Assembly: GCF_900141905.1 (NCBI RefSeq)
Contig: NZ_FQZF01000010.1
Location: 111,627 to 175,626, forward strand
Source: Muricoccus roseus
GTDB taxonomy: Bacteria; Pseudomonadota; Alphaproteobacteria; Acetobacterales; Acetobacteraceae
DNA length: 64,000 bases
Direction of reading: 5' to 3'
Position numbers and translations under genes: made by a program. Under the pieces are notes generated by a model. The model did not search any database. It was not told where the DNA came from and saw only the letters and a list, made by a program, of their open reading frames with translations. Shown piece by piece: positions 27,296-37,376 of this stretch (position 1 is its first letter; each line of letters opens with the position of its first letter).

Positions 27296-28140
27296 GCCGC
27301 TTCCTCCAGTTTTCCACGACGATAGCGGCGCCCCAGCGCCGCGCTGCCCACCACGGTGAGGGTGAGCGTGATCCCGAGCAGGATGAAGGCGAGGGCGGCG
27401 CCGAAGGGCCAGTTGTTGCCGCGCACGAACTGGTCGTACACGGCCGGCGCCATCATCTTGAACTGCGGCCCGCCCAGCAGCACCGCGCTGGCATAGGTGT
27501 TCATGCAGAGCACGAAGACGAGTACGCTGCCGGCCGCGACCCCTGGCAGGGCCAGCGGCAGCACCACGCGGCGGAACACCGTCATCGGCCGCGCGCCGAG
27601 ATTGGCGGCCGCCTCCTCCGCCTGGCGCGGGATGCTCTCGATCACCGCGGCGAGGGTGAGGATCATGTAGGGCAGCACCACCGCCACGATGCCGGCAACG
27701 ACCGCGCCGGTGTTGTAGAGCAGCGGCAGCGGCGCCGCGATAACGCCCAGGCCGAGCAGGGCGGCGTTGATCGCGCCGCCATTGCCCAGCAGCGCCAGCC
27801 AGCCGGCGGCGCGCACCACATTGCCCACCAGAAGGGGGAACATCACCACGACGGTGGCGAAGCTCTTCCAACGGCTCTGCATCCGCGCCAGCCAATAGGC
27901 GGCGGGGAAGCCGAGGAGGAGGGCCAGCAGCGTACTGCCGGACGCCACCAGCAGCGTGGTGACCAGGACCTGCCGGTAATAGGGGTCGGCCACCGCGCGC
28001 AGGTAGTTCGCCGCGCTCGTCGCCTCCACCATCATCTCGGTCGGGCTGTAGAGGTTGAGCGAGATGCGGAAGAGCAGGAGCATCGGTGCCAGCAGCAGCA
28101 ACGACACCAGCAGCCCTGCGGGAAGGACGAGCGCGGCCAC
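27292..28140 (-). CDS. ABC transporter permease (PotB-like)
   Basis: A 282-residue membrane protein with about six hydrophobic segments. The cytoplasmic EAA loop reads AEEAAANLGARPMTVFRRVVLPLALPGVAAG, the pattern of spermidine/putrescine-type permeases. Starts at GTG 28140, three bases after the binding-protein stop. Pairs with the permease at 30285-31136. Confidence 0.9.
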   Translation of the reverse strand: MAALVLPAGLLVSLLLLAPMLLLFRISLNLYSPTEMMVEATSAANYLRAVADPYYRQVLVTTLLVASGSTLLALLLGFPAAYWLARMQSRWKSFATVVVMFPLLVGNVVRAAGWLALLGNGGAINAALLGLGVIAAPLPLLYNTGAVVAGIVAVVLPYMILTLAAVIESIPRQAEEAAANLGARPMTVFRRVVLPLALPGVAAGSVLVFVLCMNTYASAVLLGGPQFKMMAPAVYDQFVRGNNWPFGAALAFILLGITLTLTVVGSAALGRRYRRGKLEEAA

Positions 28141-28143
28141 CGA

Positions 28144-29181
28144 TCAGGCCTTGAACTGCTTGTTCCAGAAATCAAGGATGTCGGTATGGGCGCGCAGGAG
28201 GTAGTCGTAATCCGGCGCCCGCAGCCGGGCCTGCTCCGCCTCAGTGAGGCTGATCTGCCGCGCGATCTCGGGAGGCAGGGAGGCGTCCGTCACCGTCGGC
28301 AGGTAGCCCATGCGGTCCGCGAAGGCGGTCTGCGCCTCCGGCTTCAGCATCGCGTCGAGATAGGCGTAGGCCTGGTCCTTGTTGCGGCTGTTCCGGGGAA
28401 CCGCGGCCTCGAAGACGATGGCATAGGCGGCCTCGCTCGGCACCACATGGCGCAGCGGGATGCCCGCCTTCTGCCACATGAACCCGCGGGCGAGCCACAT
28501 GGGCGCCATCCACACCTCCTCACCCTTCAGCGCGGCGGCGAGGGCCTCGTTGGAGGGATAGACCTTGGCGTCGAGCGAACGCAGCGCCATCAGCTTGTCC
28601 CGGGCGGGGCCATAATCGCTGAAGCTGCCGCCGCCCGCGACCGCGGCGGCGAAGGTATTGGTGGAGTAGAGGATGTCCGAGAACCCGACGCGGCCGCGAT
28701 ACTTCGGGTCCCACATGTCGGCGAAGGACTTCGGCGGGGTCGTCACCTTGTCCGGGTTATAGAGCAGCACCAGCGCCGAATAGATGTGCGGGATCGCATA
28801 AGGCTTGCGCAGCCCGGCCACGATGCTGCCCGAGCGGGAGAGGCGGCCCATGTCCAGCGTGTCCAGCGCGTTCTGCTGCGCCATCATGTGCATGTCGGTG
28901 TCCGACAGGCAGGCCACGTCCATGGTGCCGCGCCGCGCCTGGCGCTCGGCCAGCAGCTTGGTCTTGCGCGGATCGGCATTCGCCACATCCTGCAGCACCT
29001 CGATCCCCTGCGGGGCGATCAGCGGCATGTCGATGTTCTGGCGCAGCAGCTCGCCGTAATCGCCGCCCCAGGTGCCGACCACCACCTGCCGGCCCTGTGC
29101 CCGGGCCAGGCCCGGCAGGCCGGCGGCGGCGGAGGCCAGGGCGGCGCCGGCCGCCAGGGTTCCACGTCGCGAGAAGGTCAT
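28144..29181 (-). CDS. ABC transporter substrate-binding protein (PotD-like)
   Basis: 345 residues from the ATG at 29181, behind AAGGAG at nine bases. Twin-arginine-like leader FSRRGTLAAGAALASAAAGLPGLARAQG. The mature part has VVGTWGGDYGELLRQNI, VALVLLYNPDKV-type hinge sequence and the C-terminal YDYLLRAHTDILDFWNKQF. This cluster binds polyamines, opines or other cationic compounds; the ligand is not known. Four-base gap to the next gene. Confidence 0.9.
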   Translation of the reverse strand: MTFSRRGTLAAGAALASAAAGLPGLARAQGRQVVVGTWGGDYGELLRQNIDMPLIAPQGIEVLQDVANADPRKTKLLAERQARRGTMDVACLSDTDMHMMAQQNALDTLDMGRLSRSGSIVAGLRKPYAIPHIYSALVLLYNPDKVTTPPKSFADMWDPKYRGRVGFSDILYSTNTFAAAVAGGGSFSDYGPARDKLMALRSLDAKVYPSNEALAAALKGEEVWMAPMWLARGFMWQKAGIPLRHVVPSEAAYAIVFEAAVPRNSRNKDQAYAYLDAMLKPEAQTAFADRMGYLPTVTDASLPPEIARQISLTEAEQARLRAPDYDYLLRAHTDILDFWNKQFKA

Positions 29182-29185
29182 GGCG

Positions 29186-30256
<1,071 letters not shown>

Positions 30257-30284
30257 CAGGACAGCCCTTCCTGGAGGCGGTCGG

Positions 30285-31136
30285 TCATACGGTCCTCGCG
30301 ATCGAGACGAAGCGGTCGGTGATGAGCATGAGCACGGCCACTAGGATGATCTGGACCGTGGCCACCGCGGCGAGGGTCGGGTCCATGCGGAATTCGAGGT
30401 AGTTGAGCATCGCCACGGGCAGGGTGGTTCGCCCGGGACCGACCAGGAGAAGGCTCAGCTCCAGGTTCTCGAAGCTCTGGATGAAGGAGAAGAGGCAGGC
30501 GGCGATGATGCCGGGCCGCATCGCGGGCAGGGTGACGCGGCGGAACACCGTGAAGGGCCGGGCCCCGAGATTCGCCGCCGCCTCCTCGGCCGCGCGGTCC
30601 AGCCCTTGCAGGCTGGCCGTCACCAGCCGCACGGTCCAGGGGATGGTCAGCAGCACATGCGCGGCCACCAGCCCTTCCAGCGTGGAGGTGATGTCCCGGT
30701 CCAGCCAGAACTCGGCCCTGAGATAGAACATGTAGAGGGCGGTGCCGGCGACCACGCCGGGCACCGCCAGCGGCCCCAGCAGCAGCGTTTGCATCGCCGC
30801 CCCGCCGCGCGGCCTGCCTCGCACCAGCGCGAAGGCCGCCGCCGTGCCCAGCGGCACGCCGATCAGCGTGGCCAGGGTCGCGATCTGCAGGCTCGAGACG
30901 AAGCCGCGCGCGAATTCCTGGCGCTGCCAGGCATTGACGTACCAGTCCAGGGTGAAGCCGGAGGGCGGGAAGGAGACGATCTCCTGCGCGAAGGTGCTGA
31001 TCACCATCACCATCGCAACCGGGGCGAGCATGAGGGCGAAGGCCGCCGTGACCAGGCCGCCGAAGGCGATGCGTCCGGGGGAGGGCAACAGCAAGACGGA
31101 ATCCCTTTCGCCGGCGGATGGTGGGGCGCGCACCAT
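30285..31136 (-). CDS. ABC transporter permease (PotC-like)
   Basis: About 283 residues from the ATG at 31136. Six predicted membrane segments and the EAA loop AEEAAANLGARPFTVFRRVTLPAMRPGIIAA. First transporter gene of the Pot-type operon, 62 bases downstream of the XRE-cupin regulator gene on the same strand. Confidence 0.9.
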   Translation of the reverse strand: MVRAPPSAGERDSVLLLPSPGRIAFGGLVTAAFALMLAPVAMVMVISTFAQEIVSFPPSGFTLDWYVNAWQRQEFARGFVSSLQIATLATLIGVPLGTAAAFALVRGRPRGGAAMQTLLLGPLAVPGVVAGTALYMFYLRAEFWLDRDITSTLEGLVAAHVLLTIPWTVRLVTASLQGLDRAAEEAAANLGARPFTVFRRVTLPAMRPGIIAACLFSFIQSFENLELSLLLVGPGRTTLPVAMLNYLEFRMDPTLAAVATVQIILVAVLMLITDRFVSIARTV

Positions 31137-31198
31137 AGGGACGAGTCGCGCAGGAGGGAAACCGCCGGCCTCAGGCAAATTCCCCACGGCGCGCCGGA

Positions 31199-31816
31199 TC
31201 AGCCCCCACCGCGCCCCCGGCGTTCCCGCGGCGGCCGGGCGACCGCCACCAGGGCCGAGGCGGGTTCCGCCCCCACGCGGCGGATCCGGTGCGGCAGGTG
31301 CCCGGGGAACTGGGCGCAGTCGCCCGGCTCCAGCACGAAGCCGCGGTCCGCGAAGCGCAGCTCCACCGTGCCCCGCAGGACGAAGAACAGCTCCTCCCCG
31401 GCATGCTCGGCATGGCCATCCGCGCTGAACTCGGCGGCGGGGTGCAGGACGAAGGCCTCCAGCGCCGCGCCGTCCCGGCTCAGCGCCTCGATCCCATGGG
31501 CACTGTCCCCGGCGGGGGAAAGCGAGAGCCGGTCCCGCGCGCGGGTCACGCGCACCGCATGTTCGGCCAGGCGTTCGCCGAACAGCTCCGCCACCGGCAC
31601 CTCCAGCGCCTCGGAGATGCGCAGGACGGTGGCGATGGAGGGGTTCTTCATCCCCCGCTCCAGCCGGGAGAGATAGCCCTTGTCGAGCCCGGTGGCCTCG
31701 GCCAGCGCATCCAGCGTCATCTCGCGCGTCTGGCGCAGCACGCGCAGCCGCGCGCCCAGCTCGGCGGTGCGGGCGGCGTCCCGCTCCGCGGCAGGTTTCC
31801 GGGCGGCGGCGCTCAT
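31199..31816 (-). CDS. XRE-family regulator with C-terminal cupin domain
   Basis: 205 residues. The N-terminal helix-turn-helix is LRQTREMTLDALAEATGLDKGYLSRLERGMKNPSIATVLRI. The C-terminal cupin has HAGEELFFVLRGTVELRF and LEPGDCAQFPGHLPHRI. The architecture is that of PuuR, the putrescine-responsive repressor, and the next genes are a Pot-type transporter, which fits. Its ATG overlaps the reductase stop (ATGA). Confidence 0.92.
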   Translation of the reverse strand: MSAAARKPAAERDAARTAELGARLRVLRQTREMTLDALAEATGLDKGYLSRLERGMKNPSIATVLRISEALEVPVAELFGERLAEHAVRVTRARDRLSLSPAGDSAHGIEALSRDGAALEAFVLHPAAEFSADGHAEHAGEELFFVLRGTVELRFADRGFVLEPGDCAQFPGHLPHRIRRVGAEPASALVAVARPPRERRGRGGG

Positions 31817-32751
31817 GCGTCGAGAACCAGCCTCTCCGAGGCGCAGCCGGCGACGCAGGCCATCAGATGCGTCTCGCGCTCCTGCGGCGTCAGCACGCGG
31901 TCCCGGTGGATGGGGGCGCCCTCCAGCCAGCGGATCTTACAGGCGCCGCAGATCCCGCCCTCGCAGGAGGCATCGACCTTGGCGCCCATGGCGCGCAGAG
32001 CCACCAGCATGCTGCCGCCGGCCGGCACCTCGGCGGAGGCGCCGCTGGAGGCAAGGCTGAGGGTATAGGCGCGCGCCGACGGGTCGGGCGGCAGGATGGG
32101 CGGGACGAAATGCTCCGCCCGGGCCGTGCCGGAGGGCCAGGCCGCCGTGGTGGCCTCGAACCCCTCGATCATCGCGACCGGGCCGCAGCAATAGGCCTGG
32201 AGGCCGGGGTGGTAGGCGCCCAGAAGGGCTTCGAGGGCGGGGCGGGGCGTCACCGCCGTGTCATGCGCGACAGCGCGGCCGGATTCAAGCCAGGGGGCCA
32301 GGTCCTCGGGGCAGGGCAGGGCGCCGCGATGCAGCACATGCAGCGTCCAGTCCGCCCCCGCCCGTTCCAGCACCGGCGCCATGGCCAGGAAGGGGGTGAC
32401 GCCGATCCCCCCCGCGATCATCACATGCCGCACCGCCCCCTCGGCGAGGGGGAAGGTGCAGCGGGGCATGGAGGCGGCCACGGCATCGCCCGGCCGCAGC
32501 CCATGCACCCATGCGCTGCCGCCGCGCGATTCCGCCTCGCGCTTCACCGCCACGGTCCAGGCATCCTGCACGGCGGGGTCACCGCAGAGGCTGTAGGCGC
32601 GCGGGCCTAGCCCGGGCACGTGCAGGTCCAGATGCGCCCCCGGCCGCACGCGCGGCAGCGGCCAGCCATCCGGGTCGCGCAGCGTCACGCGCAGGATGCC
32701 GGGGCCCGCGGGGCGGGCCTCGGCCACGCACAGCTCGATGTGCCGGGCCAT
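31813..32751 (-). CDS. phthalate-dioxygenase-reductase-type oxidoreductase (VanB-like)
   Basis: A 312-residue protein with three domains: flavin-binding barrel (RAYSLCGDP, about 52-60), NAD-binding domain (IAGGIGVTPFLAM, CCGPVAMIEGF), and a C-terminal plant-type [2Fe-2S] domain (CEGGICGACKIRW, later CVAGC). Such reductases pass electrons from NADH to a Rieske oxygenase or demethylase. No oxygenase gene is in the window, so the partner is elsewhere. Starts seven bases after the MOSC gene stop. Confidence 0.9.
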   Translation of the reverse strand: MARHIELCVAEARPAGPGILRVTLRDPDGWPLPRVRPGAHLDLHVPGLGPRAYSLCGDPAVQDAWTVAVKREAESRGGSAWVHGLRPGDAVAASMPRCTFPLAEGAVRHVMIAGGIGVTPFLAMAPVLERAGADWTLHVLHRGALPCPEDLAPWLESGRAVAHDTAVTPRPALEALLGAYHPGLQAYCCGPVAMIEGFEATTAAWPSGTARAEHFVPPILPPDPSARAYTLSLASSGASAEVPAGGSMLVALRAMGAKVDASCEGGICGACKIRWLEGAPIHRDRVLTPQERETHLMACVAGCASERLVLDA

Positions 32752-32758
32752 GGATAGC

Positions 32759-33244
32759 TTAGAGCGGTCGGATCGGGTCGCCCACGCGCAGCGTCCCGCC
32801 CTCCAGGATCTTGCAGTTCAGGCCGGAGCGATGGACCAGCGGGTCGAAGACCGGCTTGCCCAGGATTTCCTCGATATGGCGGCAGGGGATGGAAAGCCGC
32901 GTCGCCTCGACCACGCAGTTCCCGAGGCGGAAGCGCTGGCCCACCAGGTGGTTCAGCGGCACGCCTGAGGTGGTGACGTTGCGGCGATGCTCCTCCGGCA
33001 GGATCTCCATCTTGTAGTCGCGCAGGATCGCATCGAGCACCTCGGCCTCGAACAAGGTGACCTGCCGGCCCTCCTCCGGCTTCTCTGAATAGAAGCCCGT
33101 CTCCGTGCCGATGCGGTAGCGGTCCCCGACGATGCCCTCCCCGGCCACAAGCTCGATGGCTTCCTGCGGCTGCATGGGCAGGAAGGCACGGGGGGTGATG
33201 TGCAGGTGGGTCACCGTGCCGTGCCAGCCGATGGAGGCGCTCAT
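32759..33244 (-). CDS. MOSC domain protein
   Basis: 161 residues from the ATG at 33244 with GGAG eight bases upstream. A single MOSC domain: VAGEGIVGDRYRIGTETGFY, VTLFEAEVLDAI, the RRNVTTSGVPLNHLVGQRF core, the conserved cysteine in TRLSIPCRHIEEI, and RSGLNCKILEGG near the end. MOSC domains bind molybdenum cofactor or act on N-hydroxylated compounds. It probably functions with the reductase in the same operon, as in YiiM-like electron-transfer pairs. Confidence 0.88.
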   Translation of the reverse strand: MSASIGWHGTVTHLHITPRAFLPMQPQEAIELVAGEGIVGDRYRIGTETGFYSEKPEEGRQVTLFEAEVLDAILRDYKMEILPEEHRRNVTTSGVPLNHLVGQRFRLGNCVVEATRLSIPCRHIEEILGKPVFDPLVHRSGLNCKILEGGTLRVGDPIRPL

Positions 33245-33261
33245 CCGTTCTGCTCCAGTTT

Positions 33262-33355
33262 TGGGCAACTTGTTGCCCATTTCTCCCAAATCTGACCCAA
33301 AGCCGCGCTTCCGGCAAGGATCCCGCCCTGTTGCCCCGTAGATTTCTGGGCAACA
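33262..33355. promoter_or_regulatory. two inverted repeats with GGGCAAC half-sites
   Basis: Repeat 1: TGGGCAAC-TT-GTTGCCCA (33262-33279). Repeat 2: TGTTGCCC (33329-33336) and GGGCAACA (33348-33355), 11 bases apart. Both lie in the divergent gap between the MOSC operon and the dctP gene. Repeated use of one half-site points to a single regulator, perhaps the XRE-cupin protein encoded in the MOSC operon. Confidence 0.55.
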
Positions 33356-33409
33356 AGACTGGCATCGCAGTTGCAAACCCTGTGCCCGGACCAGCCAGGA
33401 GACACCCCG

Positions 33410-34507
33410 ATGCGTCGTCGCCACCTCATGGCCGCCGGGACCGCGGCCCCCGCGCTAGCCCTGCCCACGCTCGCCGCCCCGGCCCTCGCACAATCGGCGC
33501 CCGAGATCCGCTGGCGGATGACCAGCTCCTTCACCAAGGTTCTCGACGTCACCTATTCCACCGGCGAGTACTTCGCCCGCCTCGTCTCCGAGATGACGGA
33601 TGGCCGCTTCCGCATCACGCCCTTCGCCGCCGGGGAAATCGTGCCGGGGCTGCAGGCGCTGGATGCGGTGACGCAGAACAGCGTGGAGATGGCGCATACG
33701 GGCGGGCTGTTCTTCACCGGCAAGGACCCGGCCTTCGCCTTCACCACCACCGTGCCCTTCATGCTGAACCCGCGCCAGCAGGCCGCCTGGATGTACCACG
33801 GCGGCGGCAATGACATGCTGAACAGGCTGCTGAAGGAGTACAACGTCTACGGGCTGCCGCTGGGCAACACCGGCAACCAGATGGGCGGCTGGTTCCGCAA
33901 GGAGATCCGCACGGTCGCCGACCTGAGCGGGCTCAAGTTCCGGGTTGCGGGGCTGGCCGGCAACGTCATGTCCAGGATGGGCGTGGTGCCCCAGCAGATC
34001 GCGCCCGGCGACATCTACCCGGCGCTGGAGCGCGGCACGATCGACGGCGTCGAGTATATCGGCCCCTATGACGACTCGAAGCTCGGCTTCGATAAGGTGG
34101 CCCGCTACTACTACTACCCCGGCTGGGGCGAAGGCGGCGCGGTTTTCCATGCCTTCGTGAACCTGGACCGCTGGAACGAGCTGCCGAAGGCCTACAAGGC
34201 GGCCCTGGAGGCGGCCTCCGGCGCCGCCACACAATGGATGCTGGCGCAATACGACTGGAAGAATGTCGAGGCGATGTACCGCCTCGTCGCCGGCGGCACC
34301 CAGCTGCGCGCCTTCCCGAACGAGGTGCTGGATGCCTTCTACCGCACCACGCAGGAGGTCTTCACGGAGCTTTCGGCCCAGTCCCCGCGCTTCAAGGAAT
34401 TGCTGGAGAGCCAGGCGGCCTTCCGCGACCGCTCCTTCGGTTATCACCAGGTGGCGGACTACTCCTTCGACAGCATGATGCTCCGCATCCGGAGGGCCGC
34501 GCGGTGA
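33410..34507 (+). CDS. TRAP transporter substrate-binding protein (DctP family)
   Basis: 365 residues with a signal peptide (RRRHLMAAGTAAPALALPTLAAPALAQS). Family features: MTSSFTKVLDVTYSTGEYFARLVSEMTDGRF, LSGLKFRVAGLAGNVMSRMGVVPQQI (arginine of the carboxylate site), and GTIDGVEYIGPYDD. It resembles the branch that binds 2-oxo acids or lactate. AGGAGA precedes the ATG. No DctQ/DctM genes follow, so the membrane partner is elsewhere. It overlaps the next gene by GTGA. Confidence 0.92.
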   Translation: MRRRHLMAAGTAAPALALPTLAAPALAQSAPEIRWRMTSSFTKVLDVTYSTGEYFARLVSEMTDGRFRITPFAAGEIVPGLQALDAVTQNSVEMAHTGGLFFTGKDPAFAFTTTVPFMLNPRQQAAWMYHGGGNDMLNRLLKEYNVYGLPLGNTGNQMGGWFRKEIRTVADLSGLKFRVAGLAGNVMSRMGVVPQQIAPGDIYPALERGTIDGVEYIGPYDDSKLGFDKVARYYYYPGWGEGGAVFHAFVNLDRWNELPKAYKAALEAASGAATQWMLAQYDWKNVEAMYRLVAGGTQLRAFPNEVLDAFYRTTQEVFTELSAQSPRFKELLESQAAFRDRSFGYHQVADYSFDSMMLRIRRAAR

Positions 34508-35472
34508 GGCGCCGCGGCCTTCTCGCGGCGCCGCTGCTGGCGGCACTGCCCCGCGCCCAGGCTTCGGCGCAGTCCTTCCCCTCGCGCCCCGTGCGGATGA
34601 TCGTGCCCTTCGGCGCGGGCGGAATCAGTGACCTCGTCGCGCGCATCGTGGCGGAGGCTGCGGGGCCGATCCTGGGCCAGCCGATCGTGGTGGAGAACCG
34701 CACGGGCGCCGGCGGCAACATTGCCGCGGAGGCAGCGGCGCGCGCCCAGCCGGACGGGCATACGGTGCTATTCTCCAGCATCGGGATGCTGGCGGTGAAC
34801 CCCATCCTCTACCGCCGCCTTCCCTTCGACCCGGCGAAGGACTTCGCGACCGTCGCGCCGCTGGCGAACACGCCGCATGTGCTGGTGGTCCGCCCGAACC
34901 TGCTGCCGGAAGGGGCGGGGCTGCGCGAGTTCCTCGCCATGGCCCGGGCCGAGCCGGGCAAGTTGGGCTGGAGCACCGCGGGGGCGGGGAGCTCGCCGCA
35001 CCAGACCCTGGCCCTGCTGCAGTCGCTGGGTGGGGTGGAGCTGATGGCGGTGCACTACCGCTCCGGCGCGGCCGGCGTGCAGGCCGTGCTGAGCGGCGAG
35101 GTGGCCGCGACCGCCGAGGCGACGCCTGTCGTGGTGGAGCATATCCGCGCCGGCACGCTGCGTGCCCTGGTGGCGGCCGCGCCGGAGCGCCTGGCGCTGC
35201 TGCCCACCCTGCCCAGCGCGGCCGAGGCCGGCATGCCCGGCCTGGTCAATGGCTCGGCCGCCGGGATCGTCGTGCCGCGCGCGACGCCGGAACCGGTCCG
35301 TGCCGCGCTGGACGCCGCTTTCACCCGCGCGATGGCCTTGCCGGAATTGCGGGCGAAGCTGGCGGCCCAGGGCACCGTTGCCATGCAGGGCGGGGCGGCG
35401 GGTTTCGATGCCATGGTGGTGGCCGAGGCCGCTCGCTGGCGCAAGGTGCTGGACGGGATGACGCTGGACTAG
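34504..35472 (+). CDS. Bug/TctC-type periplasmic substrate-binding protein
   Basis: 322 residues from a GTG overlapping the dctP stop. Short leader RRRGLLAAPLLAALPRAQASAQS, then FPSRPVRMIVPFGAGGISDLVARIVAEAAGPILGQPIVVENRTGAGG, QPDGHTVLF and LSGEVAATAEAT. A TRAP and a TTT binding protein coupled in one transcript is uncommon; both lack membrane partners here. Converges on the MmgE/PrpD gene. Confidence 0.92.
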   Translation: MRRRGLLAAPLLAALPRAQASAQSFPSRPVRMIVPFGAGGISDLVARIVAEAAGPILGQPIVVENRTGAGGNIAAEAAARAQPDGHTVLFSSIGMLAVNPILYRRLPFDPAKDFATVAPLANTPHVLVVRPNLLPEGAGLREFLAMARAEPGKLGWSTAGAGSSPHQTLALLQSLGGVELMAVHYRSGAAGVQAVLSGEVAATAEATPVVVEHIRAGTLRALVAAAPERLALLPTLPSAAEAGMPGLVNGSAAGIVVPRATPEPVRAALDAAFTRAMALPELRAKLAAQGTVAMQGGAAGFDAMVVAEAARWRKVLDGMTLD

Positions 35473-35482
35473 ATCGCGCGCC

Positions 35483-36844
35483 TCAGGCCGCCTGCGCGTG
35501 CCCGAGCAGGGGAACAGGGCCGGGCAGCGCCTGGCCTCGCAGGAGGGCCTGTTCCAGCCGCGCGGCGGCCTCCGCGCCGATGGCGGGCCCGGCCAGCTCG
35601 TGGAACTTGGCGGAGAGTTCGGCATCGCTCAGCGGCGCGTCGGGGTCGCCCTTCCGCGTGGGCTGGAGGCGTTCCAGCACCGTGCCGTCGAGCAAGGTCA
35701 CGCTGACCCGCGCGGCGCGGCGCCCGGGATAGGCGTCGGCCAGGTCCGGATCGATCGAGACGCTCACCTTGCCCATATCGGCACGGATGGCAGGGCTGGA
35801 GAGGCTTTCCGGCGCGAAGGCGGCCAGCCGCACGCCACCGAGATGAAGCAGGGCGGAAACGCAATACTGCACGGAGAAGCGTGCATCCGCCTCGGTGCGC
35901 GGCTCCGGCCGGTCGCACAGGGTCTTGGTCTGAGTATAACCCGCGACATGGATGCGGGCGACATCCGCCGCGGTGAAGCCATGCGCGTTCCGCAATTCGC
36001 CGACGGCATCGAGCGCGGCGAAGATGTGGCCGCAGCAGCCATGGTTCTTGAAGGTGATGGCGGTGATCACCGGCAGCCCGTCCAGCCCTTCCAGCGCCTT
36101 CTCCCACTTCCCCGTATCCTCGCTGGTGGCGGCGGCGAATCCGGCGGGGCCGTGCAGCACGTCGAGGGCTCCCGTCATGCCCTGGGCCGCCGCCATCGCG
36201 GCCAGGGCTCCGGCCTCGGCGGCATGGCCGGGGTGCAAGGGCTTGCTCATCCCCTCGCCCTGGATCGCGCCCTGCAGGCCGCTCGCCATGGTGGCGGCGG
36301 TGGCGAGCGCATGGGCGATGCGCGTGGCATCCTGCCCCATCAGCACCGCGACGGCCGTGGCGGCGCCGAAGGTGCCGACCGTGCCGGTGGTGTGCCAGTA
36401 GCGGTAGTGGCTGGGCTGCACCGCCATGCCGATGCGGCTGCCGACCTCATAGCCCGCGATGATGGCCCGCAGCAGCTCCGGCATCGAGGCGCCGAGGGAC
36501 TGGGCGGCGGCGAGGGCCGCGCTGATAGTCGGGCACGCCGGGTGGTAGCCGGCATCCCGGTAGATGTCGTCGAACTCGACGACATGGCTGGCCGTGCCAT
36601 TGATGAGCGCCGCGTGCCGCAGCGGGCCGCGCGAGCCGTCCACGTAGCAGATGGCCCGGCCCGCGCCGCGTTCGCCGGCCAGGGCCGCAGCAAGCAGGGT
36701 GGCGGGCGGGCGGGAGCAGCCCGGGAGAAGGGCGGCGAACCAGTCCAGCAGGGCGCGCCGGGCATGGTGTTCCAGCTCGGGCGTCAGCGGCCGGCCCCGC
36801 CAGCCGGCGGCGTGCCCGGCCAGGCGCAGAAGCGGGTTGCTCAT
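35483..36844 (-). CDS. MmgE/PrpD family protein
   Basis: 453 residues from an ATG with strong GGAGGAAACC. Motifs: LDWFAALLPGCSRPPA, NGTASHVVEFDDIYRDAGYHPACP, GYEVGSRIGMAVQPSHYRYWHTTGTVGTFGAAT, and FKNHGCCGHIFAALDA. PrpD dehydrates 2-methylcitrate, while other members include cis-aconitate decarboxylase and uncharacterised dehydratases. No methylcitrate synthase or lyase is adjacent, so the substrate remains open. Confidence 0.9.
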   Translation of the reverse strand: MSNPLLRLAGHAAGWRGRPLTPELEHHARRALLDWFAALLPGCSRPPATLLAAALAGERGAGRAICYVDGSRGPLRHAALINGTASHVVEFDDIYRDAGYHPACPTISAALAAAQSLGASMPELLRAIIAGYEVGSRIGMAVQPSHYRYWHTTGTVGTFGAATAVAVLMGQDATRIAHALATAATMASGLQGAIQGEGMSKPLHPGHAAEAGALAAMAAAQGMTGALDVLHGPAGFAAATSEDTGKWEKALEGLDGLPVITAITFKNHGCCGHIFAALDAVGELRNAHGFTAADVARIHVAGYTQTKTLCDRPEPRTEADARFSVQYCVSALLHLGGVRLAAFAPESLSSPAIRADMGKVSVSIDPDLADAYPGRRAARVSVTLLDGTVLERLQPTRKGDPDAPLSDAELSAKFHELAGPAIGAEAAARLEQALLRGQALPGPVPLLGHAQAA

Positions 36845-37091
36845 GGTTTCCTCCGTCGGGCTGCACGTCGCCTCGGGCATGACGGCACCGGGCGCCCTGC
36901 TTGGCAAGCCAGGAAGCTGGCGGTGAGGGTCAGGGCGCTGCATCCTCCAGGATGCCTCAGGGGGCCGAATGCCCCGGGGGAATGGAGAGCATAGCCGCTC
37001 GGCATTGGAGGTTCGGGGCGGGAGGGATCAGTTTCTGGGTCACGGAAGCGGCGCCCCTGCCGCGGAACACAGAGCTGAAGGACACCTTCCC

Positions 37092-37289
37092 ATGCGCAAG
37101 ATCCTCGCCACGCTGAGCCTCGCCACCGCCCTGGTCGCGGGTGTGGCCGCCCCCTCCTTCGCCGAGGGCGACTATGTCTCCGGCCCGACCGCCTCGGGCG
37201 CCTGGACCCAGGCCGATGCCAGCCGTACCCCGCTGGCCGGCGCCAGCAGCCAGGGCGCCAACTTCGACATGTCCCGCCAGGGCGCCTGA
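37092..37289 (+). CDS. small secreted protein of unknown function
   Basis: 65 residues. An n-h-c signal peptide (MRKILATLSLATALVAGVAAPSFA) is followed by a mature peptide of about 41 residues rich in Gly, Ala, Ser, Asp and Gln, without cysteine. GAAGGA lies before the ATG. I do not recognise a family. It stands alone between the MmgE/PrpD gene and a double hairpin terminator. Confidence 0.72.
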   Translation: MRKILATLSLATALVAGVAAPSFAEGDYVSGPTASGAWTQADASRTPLAGASSQGANFDMSRQGA

Positions 37290-37307
37290 CGCCCGCTGAG
37301 ACGACCA

Positions 37308-37370
37308 GCCGAGGCCCCCCGGCCTCGGCCATTCCGACGAACCCGGCCGCCCCAGGGGCTGCCGGGTTCG
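37308..37370. terminator. two consecutive terminator-like hairpins
   Basis: Hairpin 1: GCCGAGGCC-CCCC-GGCCTCGGC (37308-37329). Hairpin 2: CGAACCCGGC (37338-37347) with GCCGGGTTCG (37361-37370). They lie between the convergent small-protein and LysR genes. Strong stems without long T-runs. Confidence 0.6.
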
Positions 37371-37376
37371 CTGCGT

